Assembly (NCBI GenBank): GCA_964472525.1
Contig: CAYYLL010000003.1
Coordinates: 1-64,000 of the forward strand
Direction: 5' to 3'
DNA from: SZUA-37 sp964472525
GTDB lineage: Bacteria; Pseudomonadota; Gammaproteobacteria; UBA6429; Thiohalophilaceae
DNA: 64,000 nucleotides
Both the position numbers and the translations under genes were made by a program. The number at the start of each line of letters is the position of its first letter. The first letter of the stretch is position 1. Shown here piece by piece: positions 26,104 through 35,003 of this stretch. Below the pieces are notes generated by a model, which saw only the letters and a program-made list of their open reading frames with translations, did no database searches and was not told the DNA's origin.

Positions 26104-28935
26104 TTATTTTAGTAAAGCTTTCAGGTATTGGCCTGTATACGATTTTTTTATTTTGCTAATAGTTTCCGGTGTCCCTTCGGCAACAATCGTACCGCCTTTG
26201 TGGCCACCTTCTGGCCCAAGGTCGATGACCCAGTCGGCTGTTTTAATCACATCCAGATTATGTTCAATCACAATCACAGTATTGCCGTGATCGCGTAACC
26301 GATGTAATACTGCGAGCAGTTGTTCAATATCGTGAAAATGTAAACCGGTAGTGGGTTCGTCTAATATATACAGTGTTTTACCCGTGTCACGTTTAGAGAG
26401 TTCACGAGATAGCTTGATGCGTTGAGCTTCACCACCAGAAAGTGTGGTCGCATTTTGTCCTAGGGTGATATATGAAAGGCCGACATCCATCAGTGTTTGT
26501 AGTTTTCGTTTAATCACTGGAATAGCATCAAAAAAGACCACGGCATCTTCAACGGTCATTTCCAATATTTCGTAAATATTTTTACCTTTATAACGTATTT
26601 CCAGTGTTTCACGGTTATAACGTTTGCCGTGGCATATATCGCAAGGAACATACACATCTGGTAGAAAGTGCATTTCAACCTTTATTACACCGTCACCCTG
26701 GCAGGCTTCACAACGGCCGCCTTTTACATTAAAACTAAAACGTCCGGGCGCATAACCTCGTGTTCGTGCATCTTGTGTTTGTGCATAAAGCTCTCTTAGC
26801 GGTGTAAATAGTTGAGTATAGGTGGCCGGGTTCGAGCGTGGTGTGCGCCCAATGGGGCTTTGATCAATATCAACAATCTTATCAAACTGTTCCATGCCTT
26901 TTATCTTCTTTACCGGTGCAACCTCACCACTGGCATTATTAATTTCTTTAGCGGCATAACGATATAGTGTGTCATTAATTAAAGTCGATTTCCCTGAACC
27001 TGACACCCCCGTAATGGTTGTCATTAAGCCCACGGGGATACTGATAGATACATTATGTAGATTATTTCCAGATGCACCTTGAATTTCAAGTTGTTTTTTT
27101 GGGTCGTTATAGCTGCGTTGTTTAGGAACGGTGATGGACCTTTTCCCTGAAAGATATTGGCCAGTAATTGAATTTGGGTTTTTTAGAATTTGTTTGGGTG
27201 TTCCTTCGGCTATTATTTTACCACCATGCACACCGGCCCCGGGACCGATGTCAACAACATAGTCGGCACTTAAGATTGCCTCTTCATCGTGTTCGACGAC
27301 AATTACCGTATTACCCAAGTCACGTAGATAGTTTAGAGTATGTAATAGACGAGTATTATCGCGTTGATGTAAACCGATTGACGGCTCATCGAGTACATAC
27401 ATAACGCCTACTAACCCCGCACCAATCTGACTGGCTAGACGGATACGTTGTGCTTCGCCTCCAGATAATGAGTCTGCTTTTCGATCGAGTGATAAATATT
27501 CCAGACCAACATTGACTAAAAAATCTAATCGTTGGCTGATCTCTTTAACAATTTTTTCGGCTATTTTCCCTTTATGCCCGGTTAACTTTAATTTTTTAAA
27601 AAACAGTTGTGTATCTTCGATAGCTAAGGTGGCTATTTCGGGTAGAGTGGTTTCTTTAATATAAACATGTCGCGCCGCCTCATTAAGCCGCGCACCTTTG
27701 CAGGTTGGACAGGGTTGTTGACTAACGTATTTACCCAGTTCTTCACGCACCGTATTGGATTCTGTTTCTCGGTAACGACGTTGCATATTATTAATAATGC
27801 CTTCAAAGACCTGTACTTTTTTATGTTGTCGTCCATTGTCATTGAAGTAATGGAACGTAATTTTTTCTGTACCACTGCCGTATAAAATTGTTGTTTTAAT
27901 TTCATCCGTTAATTTTTCGAAAGCAGCATCCATATCAAAACCATAATGCGCGGCGAGAGACTCAACCATTTGGAAATAATAGATATTACGCCGATCCCAG
28001 CCACGTATTGCGCCACTGCTTAAACTGAGTTCGGGGTGGGTAACGACTCTTTCCGGATCAAAAAATTGATTAACCCCTAAACCATCACAGGTTGGGCAAG
28101 CTCCTGCTGGGTTGTTAAACGAAAAAATTCGCGGTTCGAGTTCGCTAATGGAATAACCACATTCAGTACAGGCATAGCGTGCAGAAAAAACAATGTCGCC
28201 GTTTGTTTTAGCCTGCGCTTCGTCCATATATGCAATACGAGCTAATCCGTTTGAAAGTTTAATGGCTGTTTCAAAAGAATCAGCTAAGCGTTGTTTAATA
28301 TCTTCGCGTACTTTAAAGCGATCAATCACGACTTCAATCGTATGTTTTTTACGTTTATCCAGTGTATCGAGTTGATCGAGTTCATGGATTAAGCCATCGA
28401 TACGGGCACGAACGTAACCATCGGCACGTAAACTGTTTAAGGCATGTTCGTGTTCACCTTTACGGCCATCAATAACCGGCGCGAGCAACATCAACTTTGT
28501 TCCTTCCGGCATAGCCAATACCTGGTCAACCATTTGGCTGATCGTTTGTGCATCCAGTGTTGTATTATGTTCCGGGCAACGTGGTTCACCGGCACGAGCA
28601 AACAACAGTCTTAAATAATCATAAATTTCGGTAATGGTGCCAACAGTAGAACGCGGGTTATGTGAAGTCGATTTTTGTTCGATGGATATTGCCGGTGATA
28701 AGCCTTCAATATGATCAACGTCTGGTTTTTCCATGACCGACAAAAATTGCCGCGCATAGGCCGATAAGGATTCGACATAACGGCGCTGGCCTTCTGCATA
28801 AATAGTGTCAAAAGCAAGTGACGACTTGCCCGAGCCGGATAAACCGGTTACCACAATAAGCTTATCGCGCGGCAGGTCGAGGTCTATATTTTTTAGGTTG
28901 TGGGTACGTGCCCCACGAATATGAATTGTGTTCAT
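26104..28935 (-). CDS. uvrA: Excinuclease ABC subunit A
   Basis: This 943-residue UvrA (940 in E. coli) is the damage-sensing ATPase of nucleotide excision repair. It has two ABC modules with Walker A GLSGSGKSSLAF and GVSGSGKSTLIN, two signature motifs (SLSGGEAQRIRLASQIG and TLSGGEAQRIKLSRELS), and zinc-finger cysteines around CTECGYSISELEPR and ACPTCDG, then RCEACQGDG and VPCDICHGKRYN. The start MNTIHIRGARTHNLKNIDLD is typical. It is divergent from yajR and ssb, a conserved neighbourhood in gammaproteobacteria. I did not find a convincing LexA box. Confidence 0.98.
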   Translation of the reverse strand: MNTIHIRGARTHNLKNIDLDLPRDKLIVVTGLSGSGKSSLAFDTIYAEGQRRYVESLSAYARQFLSVMEKPDVDHIEGLSPAISIEQKSTSHNPRSTVGTITEIYDYLRLLFARAGEPRCPEHNTTLDAQTISQMVDQVLAMPEGTKLMLLAPVIDGRKGEHEHALNSLRADGYVRARIDGLIHELDQLDTLDKRKKHTIEVVIDRFKVREDIKQRLADSFETAIKLSNGLARIAYMDEAQAKTNGDIVFSARYACTECGYSISELEPRIFSFNNPAGACPTCDGLGVNQFFDPERVVTHPELSLSSGAIRGWDRRNIYYFQMVESLAAHYGFDMDAAFEKLTDEIKTTILYGSGTEKITFHYFNDNGRQHKKVQVFEGIINNMQRRYRETESNTVREELGKYVSQQPCPTCKGARLNEAARHVYIKETTLPEIATLAIEDTQLFFKKLKLTGHKGKIAEKIVKEISQRLDFLVNVGLEYLSLDRKADSLSGGEAQRIRLASQIGAGLVGVMYVLDEPSIGLHQRDNTRLLHTLNYLRDLGNTVIVVEHDEEAILSADYVVDIGPGAGVHGGKIIAEGTPKQILKNPNSITGQYLSGKRSITVPKQRSYNDPKKQLEIQGASGNNLHNVSISIPVGLMTTITGVSGSGKSTLINDTLYRYAAKEINNASGEVAPVKKIKGMEQFDKIVDIDQSPIGRTPRSNPATYTQLFTPLRELYAQTQDARTRGYAPGRFSFNVKGGRCEACQGDGVIKVEMHFLPDVYVPCDICHGKRYNRETLEIRYKGKNIYEILEMTVEDAVVFFDAIPVIKRKLQTLMDVGLSYITLGQNATTLSGGEAQRIKLSRELSKRDTGKTLYILDEPTTGLHFHDIEQLLAVLHRLRDHGNTVIVIEHNLDVIKTADWVIDLGPEGGHKGGTIVAEGTPETISKIKKSYTGQYLKALLK

Positions 28936-29095
28936 CTATTGATTTTCGGTGAATGCAAACCTGTTAATATACGTGGCTATTGGGATTGACGCAAAATTAT
29001 ATTTTTTCGTAGCATGATAAAATGAGCAACCATTGGAGCGTGATTCCCTATATAATAAGGCACACAAAATTGAGTTTGGACCAAGAAATCGCAGT

Positions 29096-30472
29096 ATGAC
29101 CGTAGATAATGAAAATATGAGCCGTGCCGAAAAGCGCACGGCAGTGTCATTAGCGGCCGTCTTTTCCACTCGAATGCTAGGGTTATTTATGATCCTGCCA
29201 GTATTTTCAGTTTTAGCTGAGAAAATGCCAGATTATAATGCCACACTGGCCGGTATTGCGATTGGTATTTACGGTCTGACGCAGGCAACACTGCAAATTC
29301 CTCTGGGACTTCTATCGGATAAAGTAGGGCGTAAACCGGTTATTCTCGGTGGTTTACTTGTTTTTGCGCTAGGCAGCGTGGTCGCTGCGTCAGCTCATAC
29401 TTTACTTTGGGTGACTATTGGGCGTGCTATGCAAGGCTTAGGTGCTGTGGCCAGTGCGGTAATGGCATTGGCCGCTGATTTGACTCGCGAAGAACACCGT
29501 ATGAAGGTGATGGCGACGATTGGCATGAGTATTGGTTTGTCCTTCGCCGTTGCTTTGGTACTTGGGCCACTAGTGAACAATTGGTTTGGTTTAGCGGGTA
29601 TTTTCTGGCTAACCGCGCTGTTGGCAATTTGCGGTATGTTGATAGTTATCGTATGGGTACCCACCCCAGTTGTGTCCCGCTTTCACCGGGATGCACAGGT
29701 TGAAACCGGCTGGTTTAAGTCGGCCTTAAAAGATACCCAATTACTGCGGCTAGATGCCAGTATTCTCACCCTACATTGTGTTCTTATGTCGACTTTTGTA
29801 GTGATGCCCTTCATTTTGCGTGACCAGTTGGGTTTAGCCGTTGAAGCTCATTGGAAAATTTATTTACCTGTTTTAATTCTTTCGATGGTCGGTGTGGTCC
29901 CCCTGATTATTATTGGTGAGAAAAAACACAAGCTAAAACAATTGCTTATTACTGCTATTATCGTCTTAGCGTTAGCTGAGCTTGGTTTTTGGCTGTTTGG
30001 CTATTCTTTTGCAGGCATGGCATCCATGTTATTGTTCTTTTTCCTGGCATTTAATCTGGTCGAAGCCACGATGCCGTCGTTAGTGGCAAAAATGGCACCA
30101 GCGGCACACAAAGGTACTGCCATGGGAGCCTATTCCAGTTCTCAGTTTTTTGGTGTATTTATTGGTGCTGCTGCCGGTGGTTGGTTAAAACAACATATGG
30201 GACTCGACAGCGTATTGTTGTTTAACGTGGTGGTTATCAGTATTTGGTTAATACTGATTATCAGTATGCGCGAGCCACAGTATTCGAGCAGCATATTATT
30301 AAATGTGGGAACATTGGATAATTCACAAGCAGCAGAATTAGCCGATACATTGAGTCAAATCGAAGGGGTACTGGATGTTACCGTTATTGCCGAAGATGGC
30401 ATTGCGTATATTAAAGTAGACAAACAGTGTGTTAACGAAGAAGACTTAACACAATATTCGGTCAATCAATAA
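29096..30472 (+). CDS. yajR: YajR-like major facilitator transporter with C-terminal YAM domain
   Basis: This is a twelve-helix MFS transporter of about 458 residues. It resembles E. coli YajR throughout: FSTRMLGLFMILPVFSVLAE, GLLSDKVGRKPVILGGLLVF (the A-motif loop), EHWKIYLPVLI-like TM segments, and KGTAMGAYSSSQFFGVFIGA. The C-terminal 65 residues (SQAAELADTLSQIEGVLDVT to the end) form the ferredoxin-like YAM domain found in YajR. The substrate is unknown. A longer frame starts at 29033, but that extension lacks similarity; 29096 or 29117 is the likely start. It is divergent from uvrA and upstream of ssb. Confidence 0.88.
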   Translation: MTVDNENMSRAEKRTAVSLAAVFSTRMLGLFMILPVFSVLAEKMPDYNATLAGIAIGIYGLTQATLQIPLGLLSDKVGRKPVILGGLLVFALGSVVAASAHTLLWVTIGRAMQGLGAVASAVMALAADLTREEHRMKVMATIGMSIGLSFAVALVLGPLVNNWFGLAGIFWLTALLAICGMLIVIVWVPTPVVSRFHRDAQVETGWFKSALKDTQLLRLDASILTLHCVLMSTFVVMPFILRDQLGLAVEAHWKIYLPVLILSMVGVVPLIIIGEKKHKLKQLLITAIIVLALAELGFWLFGYSFAGMASMLLFFFLAFNLVEATMPSLVAKMAPAAHKGTAMGAYSSSQFFGVFIGAAAGGWLKQHMGLDSVLLFNVVVISIWLILIISMREPQYSSSILLNVGTLDNSQAAELADTLSQIEGVLDVTVIAEDGIAYIKVDKQCVNEEDLTQYSVNQ

Positions 30473-30566
30473 TGACCGAATGTTGCTAACAACGGTTGTA
30501 AAACTAAAGAAAATACTTAAAAAGTAAATTAACCCGATAAACAAAGATAACTAGAGGAAGACAATT

Positions 30567-31040
30567 ATGGCACGAGGTGTAAACAAAGTAATACTCATTG
30601 GCAATTTAGGTAAAGATCCTGAAGTGCGTTATTCTCCGAATGGTGGTGCGGTCACAACCATTACTCTAGCAACATCGGAGTCATGGAAAGATAAAAACAC
30701 TGGAGAGCAGGTTGATAAAACAGAATGGCATCGTGTGGTCTTCTTCCGTCGTTTAGCCGAAGTCGCTGGCGAATACTTAAAGAAAGGTTCAAAAGTTTTT
30801 ATTGAAGGTAAATTACAAACGCGTAAATGGCAGGATCAAAATGGTCAGGATCGTTACACAACAGAAATCGTTGCCAACGAGATGCAAATGTTAGACTCAA
30901 AAGGTGGTGGTAGTGCAAACTTCAACCAAGGCGCAGCAGCACCGCAAGCGCAACATCAATCGGCAGCACCACAACAAGCAGCTCCTCAATCGGCTCCGGC
31001 AATGAGTGGTGGAGACTTTGATGACGATATACCGTTTTAA
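30567..31040 (+). CDS. ssb: Single-stranded DNA-binding protein
   Basis: This 157-residue protein begins MARGVNKVILIGNLGKDPEV. The OB fold is in residues 1-110 (TEWHRVVFFRRLAEVAGEYL), followed by a Gln/Ala/Pro-rich linker and the acidic tip DFDDDIPF that recruits replication and repair partners. It works as a tetramer in replication, recombination and repair. An AGAGGAAG ribosome binding site precedes ATG 30567, and a terminator follows. Confidence 0.98.
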   Translation: MARGVNKVILIGNLGKDPEVRYSPNGGAVTTITLATSESWKDKNTGEQVDKTEWHRVVFFRRLAEVAGEYLKKGSKVFIEGKLQTRKWQDQNGQDRYTTEIVANEMQMLDSKGGGSANFNQGAAAPQAQHQSAAPQQAAPQSAPAMSGGDFDDDIPF

Positions 31041-31090
31041 ATCAGAATTAGAAAAAATATAAAGTTTTATTAACTTATGTTTGTTCCATA

Positions 31091-31116
31091 AAGCCCTGTT
31101 TAACAGGGCTTTTTTT
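31091..31116 (+). terminator. Rho-independent terminator after ssb
   Basis: AAGCCCTG (31091-31098) pairs with CAGGGCTT (31104-31111) around a short loop, followed by a run of Ts through 31116. It closes the yajR-ssb side. The remaining roughly 190 bp to the opposed kinase gene contain no recognisable feature. Confidence 0.92.
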
Positions 31117-31304
31117 ATAGCGTCGTAAAATTATTAGCAGCTATACTGCTGTTGTCATGAAAATATTATATCAATAAGCAAGAACGTATGGATATTAAAT
31201 TAAGGTAGCTGAAATGGTAAAAATGAATTGTCACCAATAACGATGCCAGAAGATAGTATCGAATTATTTTGATAAAAACTGAGCAAGGACGAACACAGTA
31301 ATTA

Positions 31305-33014
31305 TTATTTATACATTATATAGAGTAACAATATATTAAGAACAAGCAGAAAAGTACTGATTGCCTGCCACGCACGCACCGGGTTTCTTTTAAGAAGTGG
31401 AACATAATCAGTGTTAACTAATCTTGAATCAGCATGATTGAGTGCATAAATAAATTCGGACAAACGTATAAAACGCTGTTCTTGATTAATGCTTACGGCT
31501 TTTTCTATGGTTTTATCTACCCATATCGGTATTTCCGGATTATATCGTTTAATGGAAATATAATTTAGTTTTAACATATTTTTAGCCGAGAGATCTTTTC
31601 CGTAAGGTAAATATCCTGTGAGCAGTTCATAGGCAATCACGCCTAAGGAAAAAATATCAGATCGATTACTACCTGTGTTACCAATATGATATTCCGGAGC
31701 AGTATAATTGATTGTACCTAAAATATTATTAAATTGAATGGGCGCACTGATTTCATTAATACCCGCTATTTTAGTCGAACCAAAATCAATAATTTTTAAG
31801 GTACCATTTTCGTCAATTAAGATATTTTCAGGTTTTAAGTCCTGATGAATCATCTCCAATCGGTGAAATGCACGCAAGCCTCGTGCAATTTGTTCTACAA
31901 AGTCTCGTACCGTATTAAGATTGGCTCTGGGCTCATCTTCCATCCATTGTCGTAAGGTTCTGCCCTGAATATGTTCTGCAATATAATAAAGCGCGGTTCG
32001 TTTGCGTGGTATTTCCAGTACTTTCATTACGTGCGGGCTGTTAATGCGTCGACCGGCCCATTCTTCATGAAGAAATAAACTGATGTATTCCGCATCATCA
32101 TCGAAGTTAACCGAGGGAGCTTTTAATACAACATTTGTTTCTGTTTCGGTATCTTGTGCTAAATATACCTCGGTTCTTTTATTGGAAAATAAATGTCGTA
32201 GAATTTTATAGCCATCTAAAATCATACCTGGCTCTAATACTGGAGGGAAAGGCAGTTCAGTTAATTTTTGATAAAATTCATCTTCATTTTCGCCCGGTAG
32301 TGAAGTGATACGAATGATCTGGCAGGTAACATTGTCATTGGTTTTATTGTTAATGGCTTCCTGAGTAATCTCGTTGGCGGCAAGTTGCAGGTCATCATGG
32401 CGTTGTTGAATAATATCCAACATGCGATTGTCGGTAATAAACTCATGAACACCATCACTGACCATGATAAAAGTATCACCAACTTCTAAAGGTACACTGC
32501 GATAATCTATATCCAGACGAACATCAATACCCACAGCGCGTGAAAGTAATGATTTATTCTCATTAATTTGTACACGATGATCATGGGTGAGTTGTTTAAA
32601 CTCATTGCCGCGTAAGCGATAAATCCGCGTGTCCCCAACATGAAAAATAAAACCGGTATTTGATTTTAATATTAATGCACTTAAGGTTGTCACCATGCCT
32701 TTGTGTGATTGATATTTGCGCTGCCCATTACCATGCAGCCAGTGATTGAGTGCCGCAATAATTTTATGTGCCGATGTTTGTGCAGTCCATGTTTCTGGCG
32801 TACTAAAGTAATCATTTAGAAAACCTTTTACACAGGCGTGGCTAGCTTCTTTACCGGCATCACTGCCGCTCATACCATCGGCAATGGCGGCCGCAATGCC
32901 TTTGGTTTGCAATAGCTGACCGTTTGCAACCTGAATGCCACAGGTATCTTCATTTTCTGCTTTGCCGCCGGCTAAACATTGGTGGGCTGATTCTATTGTG
33001 AGTGTTTTTTTCAT
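31305..33014 (-). CDS. PP2C phosphatase / Ser-Thr protein kinase fusion in the nitrate cluster
   Basis: This 569-residue protein has an N-terminal PP2C phosphatase (AIADGMSGSDAGKEASHACV, HVGDTRIYRL, VSDGVHEF, DNVTCQI), a kinase domain at about 265-530 and a C-terminal membrane anchor (ISTFLLVLNILLLYIMY). The kinase has the VVLKAP lysine, HQDLKPENILID and IDFGSTK, but the glycine-rich loop is degenerate (LFSNKRTEVYLA) and HRD is HQD. Kinase-phosphatase fusions of this kind sit next to nitrate transporter and nitrate reductase genes in pseudomonads too; targets are unknown. The start is ATG 33014; a TTG two codons upstream is less likely. A strong terminator of the upstream narK ends 12 bases before this start. 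Confidence 0.88.
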   Translation of the reverse strand: MKKTLTIESAHQCLAGGKAENEDTCGIQVANGQLLQTKGIAAAIADGMSGSDAGKEASHACVKGFLNDYFSTPETWTAQTSAHKIIAALNHWLHGNGQRKYQSHKGMVTTLSALILKSNTGFIFHVGDTRIYRLRGNEFKQLTHDHRVQINENKSLLSRAVGIDVRLDIDYRSVPLEVGDTFIMVSDGVHEFITDNRMLDIIQQRHDDLQLAANEITQEAINNKTNDNVTCQIIRITSLPGENEDEFYQKLTELPFPPVLEPGMILDGYKILRHLFSNKRTEVYLAQDTETETNVVLKAPSVNFDDDAEYISLFLHEEWAGRRINSPHVMKVLEIPRKRTALYYIAEHIQGRTLRQWMEDEPRANLNTVRDFVEQIARGLRAFHRLEMIHQDLKPENILIDENGTLKIIDFGSTKIAGINEISAPIQFNNILGTINYTAPEYHIGNTGSNRSDIFSLGVIAYELLTGYLPYGKDLSAKNMLKLNYISIKRYNPEIPIWVDKTIEKAVSINQEQRFIRLSEFIYALNHADSRLVNTDYVPLLKRNPVRAWQAISTFLLVLNILLLYIMYK

Positions 33015-33026
33015 TATCAATCTACT

Positions 33027-33059
33027 AAAAAGGCCATAGATAATCTATCTATGGCCTTT
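33027..33059 (-). terminator. Rho-independent terminator between narK and the kinase-phosphatase gene
   Basis: AAAGGCCATAGATA (33029-33042) and TATCTATGGCCTTT (33046-33059) are a perfect 14-bp inverted repeat with a 3-nt loop. Read on the minus strand, the stem is followed by TTTTT (complement of 33027-33031), so it terminates narK transcription. It ends 12 bases before the start codon of the next co-directional gene. It could act as an attenuator, letting only read-through transcripts reach the kinase. Confidence 0.85.
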
Positions 33060-33082
33060 GAGGTTACCGCAAGTTGCACTAT

Positions 33083-34558
33083 TTATTCAACTTCAATCAT
33101 TTGTACCGTACCATCTGGCAAAACTTCAATCATCTGGTCTTGTGGATCCTCAAGGAAAAAAGCAATAAGAATAAATACTGTAATGGCGAAAGATGCAATT
33201 ACAATAAAGAATACATTAGTGGCGACAAATGAAAGTGTGGTTAAAAATATAACTGCACCAACATTACCATAAGCACCTGCCATACCGGCAATTTGCCCGG
33301 TGAGTCGACGTTTAACCAGCGGGATAATGGCAAAGACAGCACCGTTGCCCGCGTTTACAAAGACTGAACTGAAGATAACGGCAGCCACGGCCAATGAAAT
33401 ACTCCACTCACTGGTGATAAGACTTAATAAATAATAGCCAATGGCCGCTCCCACCATCAGGACGGTGAGTGATAACTTTCGCCCAAACTTGTCGCTGATC
33501 CAGCCACCAGCCGGACGCATAATTAAATTAAGGCCAGCAAAAATGGAAGCCACTAGACCAGCCTGAATAGCCGAAAGGTGAAAAGTATCCATAAAGTATA
33601 AGGGCAAAATCGAAACCACAGCCAGTTCAGAACCAAAGGTCACCATATAAGCTAGGTCGAGTATGGCAACTTGCTTAAATTTATAGCGTTCGATCTCAGG
33701 AACCGTTTCAGTAAAAACATGTTTATTAATTTGATAAATGCGTATTGACTGGAAAGCATATAAGCTAGCTAATATAAGGTAAATAATATCGGTAACCCCT
33801 GTGCTTAACATGCCTAAATTAGCTGGGCTGAGTTTCCAGGTTAATACCGCTAATGCGGCAAATAATGGAATATTCATTACAAGATATAAAAAGAAATCAA
33901 AGCTGGAGGTAACTTCCAATGCACCATTTTTCTTGGGTTTAAAGTAAGTAGAGCCTTTGGGTGTATCGGTTACACTAAAGAAATAAACGGCTGAATAAAC
34001 CAGTGCCACAACACCGGTTGAGCCAATCGCCCAACGCCAACCATCGTCACCACCAAACATTAACGCAACGGTCGGTAAAATCACCGCTGCACCTGCCGAA
34101 CCAAAGTTACCCCAACCACCGTAAATACCTTGTGCCAATCCAGTTTGTTTTGCCGGAAACCATTCGCTGATCATGCGAATACCAATCACAAAACCGGCTC
34201 CAACAAAGCCTAACAGGAAGCGCATAAGTGCCAGTTGTTCATAACTCTTCGCCATGGCAAAGCCAAAGCAGAGAAAGCTCGATACAAACAGTAGCATCGA
34301 ATAAATCCGGCGAGGGCCAAAAGCATCCACCAACATACCAACAATAATACGAGCAGGAATAGTGAGTGCAACGTTAAGGATGAGCAGGGTTTTAACTTGC
34401 TGTGCGCTTAAGCCCATGGAATCACGCATCATGGCGAGTAATGGTGCGTGATTAAACCAGACAAAGAAGCTAATAAAGAAAGCAAGCCAGCTTAAATGCA
34501 AAATACGCATTTTCCCACTAAATGAAAACAGATTAAGTTTGCTTGATGAGATCGACAT
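33083..34558 (-). CDS. narK: NarK-type nitrate/nitrite transporter (MFS)
   Basis: This 491-residue twelve-helix MFS protein has both nitrate signature regions: GIYGGWGNFGSAGAAVILP in TM5 and NAGNGAVFAIIPLVKRRLTG in TM11. Conserved substrate-binding arginines are plausible at ALMRFLL-GIRMISEW and LIMRPAGGW. It should import nitrate, possibly in exchange for nitrite, for the assimilatory reductases encoded divergently. The C-terminus is acidic and unusual (DGTVQMIEVE). A sigma-54 promoter lies 40-55 bp upstream of the start at 34558, with an NtrC-type palindrome further upstream. Some nitrate assimilation clusters call the equivalent gene nasA, so the symbol is tentative. Confidence 0.9.
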   Translation of the reverse strand: MSISSSKLNLFSFSGKMRILHLSWLAFFISFFVWFNHAPLLAMMRDSMGLSAQQVKTLLILNVALTIPARIIVGMLVDAFGPRRIYSMLLFVSSFLCFGFAMAKSYEQLALMRFLLGFVGAGFVIGIRMISEWFPAKQTGLAQGIYGGWGNFGSAGAAVILPTVALMFGGDDGWRWAIGSTGVVALVYSAVYFFSVTDTPKGSTYFKPKKNGALEVTSSFDFFLYLVMNIPLFAALAVLTWKLSPANLGMLSTGVTDIIYLILASLYAFQSIRIYQINKHVFTETVPEIERYKFKQVAILDLAYMVTFGSELAVVSILPLYFMDTFHLSAIQAGLVASIFAGLNLIMRPAGGWISDKFGRKLSLTVLMVGAAIGYYLLSLITSEWSISLAVAAVIFSSVFVNAGNGAVFAIIPLVKRRLTGQIAGMAGAYGNVGAVIFLTTLSFVATNVFFIVIASFAITVFILIAFFLEDPQDQMIEVLPDGTVQMIEVE

Positions 34559-34596
34559 GTTATTTCCTTGAGTTTTAATAGTAATGTATCTTGTAC

Positions 34597-34612
34597 AGCA
34601 AGAGACATGCCA
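34597..34612 (-). promoter_or_regulatory. Sigma-54 promoter for narK
   Basis: On the minus strand this reads TGGCAT-GTCTC-TTGCT, matching the -24/-12 consensus TGGCAY-N5-TTGCW, with the GG and GC dinucleotides correctly spaced. Transcription would start near 34585, about 27 bases before the narK ATG. Confidence 0.75.
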
Positions 34613-34664
34613 ATAATATAACTCCTTGTTATCTAAAGGAAAATTAAAAGTAGTTTATTCTTTT

Positions 34665-34681
34665 TGCACTATTATAGTGCA
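34665..34681. promoter_or_regulatory. NtrC-type binding site 1
   Basis: TGCACTATTATAGTGCA is a perfect palindrome (except the centre base) of the NtrC type (GCAC-N7-GTGC). It lies about 85 bp upstream of the predicted narK start and 245 bp upstream of the predicted nirB start, suitable for sharing as an enhancer. Confidence 0.75.
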
Positions 34682-34788
34682 AATATAGTATTAGTGTATA
34701 ATTAAATACTTAATATGTGCAGTGACTTTCTGGCAAGATTTTCATTCTGGATGCTTGCTATTATATTATGCGCTATTATATCTGTTGC

Positions 34789-34803
34789 GCACTATTATGG
34801 TGC
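34789..34803. promoter_or_regulatory. NtrC-type binding site 2
   Basis: GCACTATTATGGTGC has the NtrC enhancer form (GCAC-N7-GTGC), about 125-135 bp upstream of the predicted nirB transcription start. Two related half-like copies, GCTATTATAT at 34757-34766 and again at 34772-34781, precede it. Confidence 0.75.
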
Positions 34804-34899
34804 ATAAAAGAGTTGTTTTATACTGATATTTTTCTCAGGTATAGGAAATTTTATATATTTATCATGTGCTTAGAATATATTTAAGTATTTACTAATACA

Positions 34900-34915
34900 T
34901 GGCACGGCACTTGCT
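34900..34915 (+). promoter_or_regulatory. Sigma-54 promoter for nirB
   Basis: TGGCAC-GGCAC-TTGCT is an exact match to the sigma-54 consensus (TGGCAC-N5-TTGCW). Predicted transcription start is near 34926, giving a 5' leader of about 78 nt. With the two upstream NtrC-type sites it indicates activation under nitrogen limitation. Confidence 0.88.
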
Positions 34916-34935
34916 GTAATTGAGATTTATTGAAC

Positions 34936-34975
34936 AAGGGCAAAGAATGGAGCGGTACCGAAGCCGCCTTTGCTT
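34936..34975 (+). other. Stem-loop in the nirB leader
   Basis: GCAAAG (34940-34945) pairs with CTTTGC (34968-34973), and GCGG (34952-34955) pairs with CCGC (34964-34967), forming a bulged hairpin in the leader between the predicted start and the nirB ribosome binding site. No T-run follows, so it is not a simple terminator. Nitrate-assimilation leaders in other bacteria carry antitermination hairpins; any such role here is inference. Confidence 0.45.
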
Positions 34976-35003
34976 ACCACTAACACTTTAACGGAGCTTT
35001 AGG

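Noticed and set aside
28961..28976. CTGTTAATATACGTGG upstream of uvrA as a LexA (SOS) box
   Set aside because: The left half CTGT fits, but the right half lacks ACAG; too many mismatches to call.
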